Positions 58,407 to 61,378 of a stretch of 61,378 nt of DNA are shown piece by piece. The DNA comes from an uncultured Coriobacteriaceae bacterium (GTDB lineage: Bacteria; Actinomycetota; Coriobacteriia; Coriobacteriales; Atopobiaceae): the NCBI GenBank assembly GCA_902803315.1, contig CADCPM010000006.1, positions 1 to 61,378 of the forward strand, in the 5' to 3' direction. The notes under the pieces are model-generated. The model was not told where the DNA came from, ran no database searches, and worked only from the letters and a program-made list of their open reading frames with translations. A program made the translations under genes and the position numbers. How positions within the stretch are numbered: the stretch's first letter is position 1; each line of letters opens with the position of its first letter.

Positions 58407-59942
58407 CTATGCGTTTTCCTGCGAGCGCTGGGTGGTAATCGTGCGGTTGAGGGCGTTTACGTAAGCCTTGGCACTCGCCACGATTACGTCGTTGTCGGAC
58501 CCGCGTCCGGTATACACCATGCCGTCGGCAGCGCGTACGCGCACGACCACCTCGCCTATGGCATCGATGCCGCGCGTTATGGCCTTAACCGCATACTCTT
58601 CCAAGTCGCCATGGATCATAACCACGTTGTCAATCGCCTTGTAGGCGGCGTCCACGGGACCGGTGCCCGTCGCGGAAACCACGTGACGCTCCCCGAGCTC
58701 GTCGGTTATGGTTGCCACCGCGGTGGGCACCAGCGGGTCGCCGCACTGGATCTGAAGGGCGTTGAGCGTATATACGGCGTCCACCTCGCGTGAGTGCTCC
58801 TGCACCATGGATTCGAGGTCCTCGTCGTACACTTCCTTCTTCTGCTCCGCGATCTCGAGGAAGCGCTGGTATATTTCCTCGAACTCGTCATCGGCAAACG
58901 TGTAGCCCAGCTCGGAAAGCCTGTGCCTTAGGGCCGCATGGCCCGAGCGTGCCGAGAGGATGATTTCCGAGCCCACGGCGCCGACCTCGGCCGGGTCTAT
59001 GATCTCGTAGGTGGTGCGCTCCTTGAGCACGGCATCCTGATGGATGCCCGAGCTGTGCGCAAAGGCGTTTGCGCCCACGACGGCCTTGTTTGCCTGCACG
59101 TTCATGCCCGTCACGCGACTTACCAGGCGGCTCGTGCGCATGAGCTCGCGCAAATGCACGTTTGTGTGGGCGTCAAGCGCATCCCCATGCATGTGGATGG
59201 CCGTAACCACCTCTTCCAGGGCGGCTGAGCCGGCACGTTCGCCCATGCCGTTTATGGCGCACTCTACCTGCGTCGCACCGTTGCGTACGCCCGCAAGGGC
59301 AAGTGCGGTGGCCATGCCAAGGTCGTCGTGAGTGTGTACCGCAACCGTTACGTCCTCAATGCCGCGCACCCCGTCCATTATCGCGGCAATGCGTGCGCCA
59401 TACTCCTCGGGCAGGCAGAAGCCGGTCGTATCCGGGATGTTTATAACCGTTGCGCCCGCGTCCACGGCAGCCTGCACGACGCGCAGCAAGAGCCCGAGGT
59501 CGGCTCGGCCCGCATCTTCGGCATAGAACTCAACGTCCTCAACCAGGCGTTTGGCATAGCGCACGCACGCAGCGGCGCGCTCAACGCACTCGTCCTCGGT
59601 TAGGCGCAGCTTGTAGCGCAGATGTTCCGACGAGACGCCGACTCCCGTATGGATGCGCGGTCTCTTTGCCGTGCTAAGGGCCTCGGCGGCACGATCGATG
59701 TCCTCCTCCTTGGCACGAGCGAATGCGCATACGACGGCCTTGTCGCCCACCAGGTGGCCTATCTCCTCCACTGAGCGGAAATCGCCCTGGCTGGAAAACG
59801 GAAAGCCGGCCTCGATTACATCCACGCCCAGGCGCACGAGCTGCTTGGCAACGATGAGCTTCTCGCGCGTGTTCAAGGATGCGCCAGGCGATTGCTCGCC
59901 GTCACGCAGGGTGGTGTCCAAAATCTGAATCTTGCGCGTCAT
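58407..59942 (-). CDS. leuA: 2-Isopropylmalate synthase
   Basis: A 511-residue enzyme condensing acetyl-CoA with 2-oxoisovalerate, the first committed step to leucine. The N-terminal TIM barrel has [13 protein letters not shown] near residue 7, the metal-binding HTHDDLG, and GMGERAG. A linker ([10 protein letters not shown]) leads to a C-terminal regulatory domain from ~390, with the [13 protein letters not shown] leucine-binding-type segment. The full-length regulatory domain and motifs favour LeuA over homocitrate or citramalate synthase. ATG 59942 follows AAGGGA. No leucine-rich leader peptide or T-box is visible upstream. Confidence 0.9.
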   Translation of the reverse strand: MTRKIQILDTTLRDGEQSPGASLNTREKLIVAKQLVRLGVDVIEAGFPFSSQGDFRSVEEIGHLVGDKAVVCAFARAKEEDIDRAAEALSTAKRPRIHTGVGVSSEHLRYKLRLTEDECVERAAACVRYAKRLVEDVEFYAEDAGRADLGLLLRVVQAAVDAGATVINIPDTTGFCLPEEYGARIAAIMDGVRGIEDVTVAVHTHDDLGMATALALAGVRNGATQVECAINGMGERAGSAALEEVVTAIHMHGDALDAHTNVHLRELMRTSRLVSRVTGMNVQANKAVVGANAFAHSSGIHQDAVLKERTTYEIIDPAEVGAVGSEIILSARSGHAALRHRLSELGYTFADDEFEEIYQRFLEIAEQKKEVYDEDLESMVQEHSREVDAVYTLNALQIQCGDPLVPTAVATITDELGERHVVSATGTGPVDAAYKAIDNVVMIHGDLEEYAVKAITRGIDAIGEVVVRVRAADGMVYTGRGSDNDVIVASAKAYVNALNRTITTQRSQENA

Positions 59943-60133
59943 GTTTGTCCCTTCGACGATGGAGGCGCCCAGCACTCCAAACTCTTATGCAGCGAAGCCC
60001 GCATGCGCTGGCCTGTTAATCATACGAACCCAAATGTTTCGTTGAACTTTGCCACAACGCCAAGCGCAGCAACGGCACTGCCACAAAGTCGAAACATACG
60101 AAAAGGGCATGCCGTCGTTTTACGCGACTTCGC

Positions 60134-60183
60134 AAAAGGGAATGCCCCCAACGGAAAACCAAGGATTCCCCATTGGGGGCACT
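60134..60183 (-). terminator. Terminator of rpsA
   Basis: On the minus strand AGTGCCCCCAA pairs with TTGGGGGCATT across a ~21-nt loop and is followed by CCCTTTT. The rest of the 59943-60204 gap shows no gene. Confidence 0.7.
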
Positions 60184-60204
60184 CGCATTTGGTAAGGCGG
60201 TCGC

Positions 60205-61378
60205 CTACTCCTCTTCGGCGGCAGGCTCTTCCTGCTCGGCCTCTCCGCCATCCAGCGGTTTGACGACGACCTCGTTGCCAGTTGCCTCGGCAGCGGCCTT
60301 CATGGAAAGCGAGATTCGACGACGGTCCAGGTCGATCTCCATGATCTGGACCTCTACCGTGTCGCCCACCTCGCATACCTGCTCGGGACGCTCCACGTGC
60401 TTGTTTGCCATCTCGGAGATGTGCACCAGGCCTTCCACGCCATCGCCAAGGTCCACGAATGCACCAAAGGTGACGATCTTGGTAACGGTGCCCTCCTTGA
60501 TCTCGCCCAAGGGGTACTTCTTCACGAGCGTGCGCCAAGGATCCTCGGTGGTCTGCTTGAGACCGAGCGAGATGCGCTCGCGCTCGTTGTCGACCTCCAG
60601 AACCTGCACGCGGACCCTCTGGCCGACCTTGACGACCTCGGAGGGGTTGTTGACGTGGTTCCAGGAGAGCTCGGAGATGTGAACCAGGCCGTCGATGCCG
60701 CCCAGGTCCACGAAGGCGCCGAAGTCCACGATGGACGAAACGGTACCATCGAGCTGCATGCCCTCCTTGAGGCGCTGGATGATGTCCTGGCGCTCTGCCT
60801 TGCGGGCCTCCTCGAGCACCACGCGGCGGGAAAGCACGACGTTGTTGCGGTTGCGATCCATCTCGATAACGCGAGCCTCGATGTGGGTTCCCATGTACGC
60901 CGTAAGGTCCTTCACGCGGCGCAGGTCAACAAGGGAGGCAGGCAGGAAGCCACGCAGGCCGATGTCGAGGATAAGACCACCCTTAACGACCTCAATGACC
61001 TCGCCCTCGACGTTCTCGCCAGAGCGGAAGCGCTCCTCAACGCGATTCCAAGCGCGCTCGTACTCAGCACGCTTCTTGGAGAGGATCAGACGGCCCTCTT
61101 TGTCCTCCTTCTGCAGGACGAGCGCCTCGATCTCGTCACCCAAGTTGACGATCTCGGAGGGGTTGACCTCCTTGCGGATGGAGAGCTCGCGAGACGGGAT
61201 AACACCCTCGGACTTGTAGCCGATGTCCAGGAGCACCTCATCATGCTCGATCTTGACGACGGTACCGGTTACAATGTCCCCCTCGTCGAAATTGGCGATC
61301 GTGCCATCGATAAGACTATCCATCTCATCGGCGGACACGTCGTCGAAGGAAAAGACGGACGTGTTCTGAATCTCACTC
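60205..61378 (-). CDS. rpsA: 30S ribosomal protein S1 (start just outside the window)
   Basis: At least 391 residues of ribosomal protein S1, which binds mRNA on the 30S subunit. Four S1/OB-fold repeats are visible, with GDIVTGTV, GENVEGEV, GMQLDGTV and GEIKEGTV openings. Repeats 3 and 4 have the clear FGAFVDLG...GLVHISE pattern. A Glu/Ala-rich acidic tail ends the protein. The four-repeat length is typical of Gram-positive S1. The frame stays open to the window edge (SEIQNTSVFSFDD), and base 61378 would be the last G of the ATG, so only two bases are missing. The GTG at 61338 is internal. Confidence 0.95.
   Translation of the reverse strand, partial: SEIQNTSVFSFDDVSADEMDSLIDGTIANFDEGDIVTGTVVKIEHDEVLLDIGYKSEGVIPSRELSIRKEVNPSEIVNLGDEIEALVLQKEDKEGRLILSKKRAEYERAWNRVEERFRSGENVEGEVIEVVKGGLILDIGLRGFLPASLVDLRRVKDLTAYMGTHIEARVIEMDRNRNNVVLSRRVVLEEARKAERQDIIQRLKEGMQLDGTVSSIVDFGAFVDLGGIDGLVHISELSWNHVNNPSEVVKVGQRVRVQVLEVDNERERISLGLKQTTEDPWRTLVKKYPLGEIKEGTVTKIVTFGAFVDLGDGVEGLVHISEMANKHVERPEQVCEVGDTVEVQIMEIDLDRRRISLSMKAAAEATGNEVVVKPLDGGEAEQEEPAAEEE

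Noticed and set aside
59943..60204. T-box or leucine leader peptide controlling leuA
   Set aside because: No stem I/specifier pattern, no T-box sequence and no run of Leu codons in the short frames upstream.
1..61378. tRNA genes, insertion sequences or prophage
   Set aside because: I scanned the intergenic gaps by eye and saw no cloverleaf, transposase or phage structural gene. A tRNAscan or ISfinder run would settle this.

Overview
The window is about 61 kb of GC-rich bacterial chromosome with dense coding and no rRNA, tRNA or transposase that I can see. The gene set suggests an anaerobic actinomycete of the class Coriobacteriia, most likely near Olsenella/Atopobium/Collinsella. It includes class III ribonucleotide reductase NrdDG, a giant fused 2-hydroxyacyl-CoA dehydratase/activase, a PTS sucrose system and a type VII secretion (T7SS) cluster with Firmicutes-type parts. 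The family-level call is inference. Start sites usually follow a clear AGGAGG-like ribosome binding site, and several starts are GTG or TTG. One CDS is cut at each edge: the sucrose PTS permease on the left, and rpsA on the right, whose ATG would end on the last base of the window.

Layout. 1-4007: sucrose uptake and catabolism (EIIBCA, fructokinase, GH32 sucrose-6-phosphate hydrolase), with a 73-bp-period array of inverted motifs and a LacI/cre-like operator before the fructokinase. 4104-11449: three paralogous HAD phosphatases, TrmL, an AI-2E-family permease, RpiB, a small membrane protein and two paralogous tyrosine-phosphatase-like proteins. 11639-16955: a TetR regulator with a nested palindromic operator, translationally coupled to the dehydratase/activase gene. 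17009-23819: acetyltransferase, CLC channel, zinc-ribbon coiled-coil membrane protein and carB. 23974-26688: EngB, then a response regulator/degenerate GGDEF/EAL protein with a stand-alone Hpt protein. 26804-30258: deoxycytidylate deaminase, DHH phosphoesterase, MntP and a DEAD-box helicase. 30613-33790: nrdD with tandem NrdR boxes, then nrdG. 33836-41032: an OatA-like O-acetyltransferase, an HTH/PD-(D/E)XK-like protein, a diguanylate cyclase, a macro-domain/HTH fusion, a Mn-type CDF exporter and a vWA protein.

41149-58068 is the most interesting part: a single minus-strand, largely translationally coupled operon of 13 genes between two strong hairpins. In transcription order it encodes a 37-residue membrane peptide, a PP2C phosphatase, a transmembrane Ser/Thr kinase, a 125-residue membrane protein, a 1660-residue Ig-repeat membrane-anchored surface protein, a WXG100 protein, an FHA-EssC/FtsK ATPase, an EsaB/YukD ubiquitin-like protein and an FHA protein with a possible pseudokinase region. 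It ends with an LXG-type effector module: small helical partner, 504-residue substrate, DUF4176 protein and a further small helical protein. Canonical EsaA, EssA and EssB are not recognisable. The locus looks like a phospho-regulated T7SS variant. leuA and rpsA follow on the right.

Between genes there are several families of dispersed palindromes. One has a GGGGACTGTCCC core. Another has a GCTCGCTTCGCTCGC-type loop and variable but self-complementary arms. Two hairpins have perfect stems of 33 and 34 bp. Most sit where terminators would be expected.
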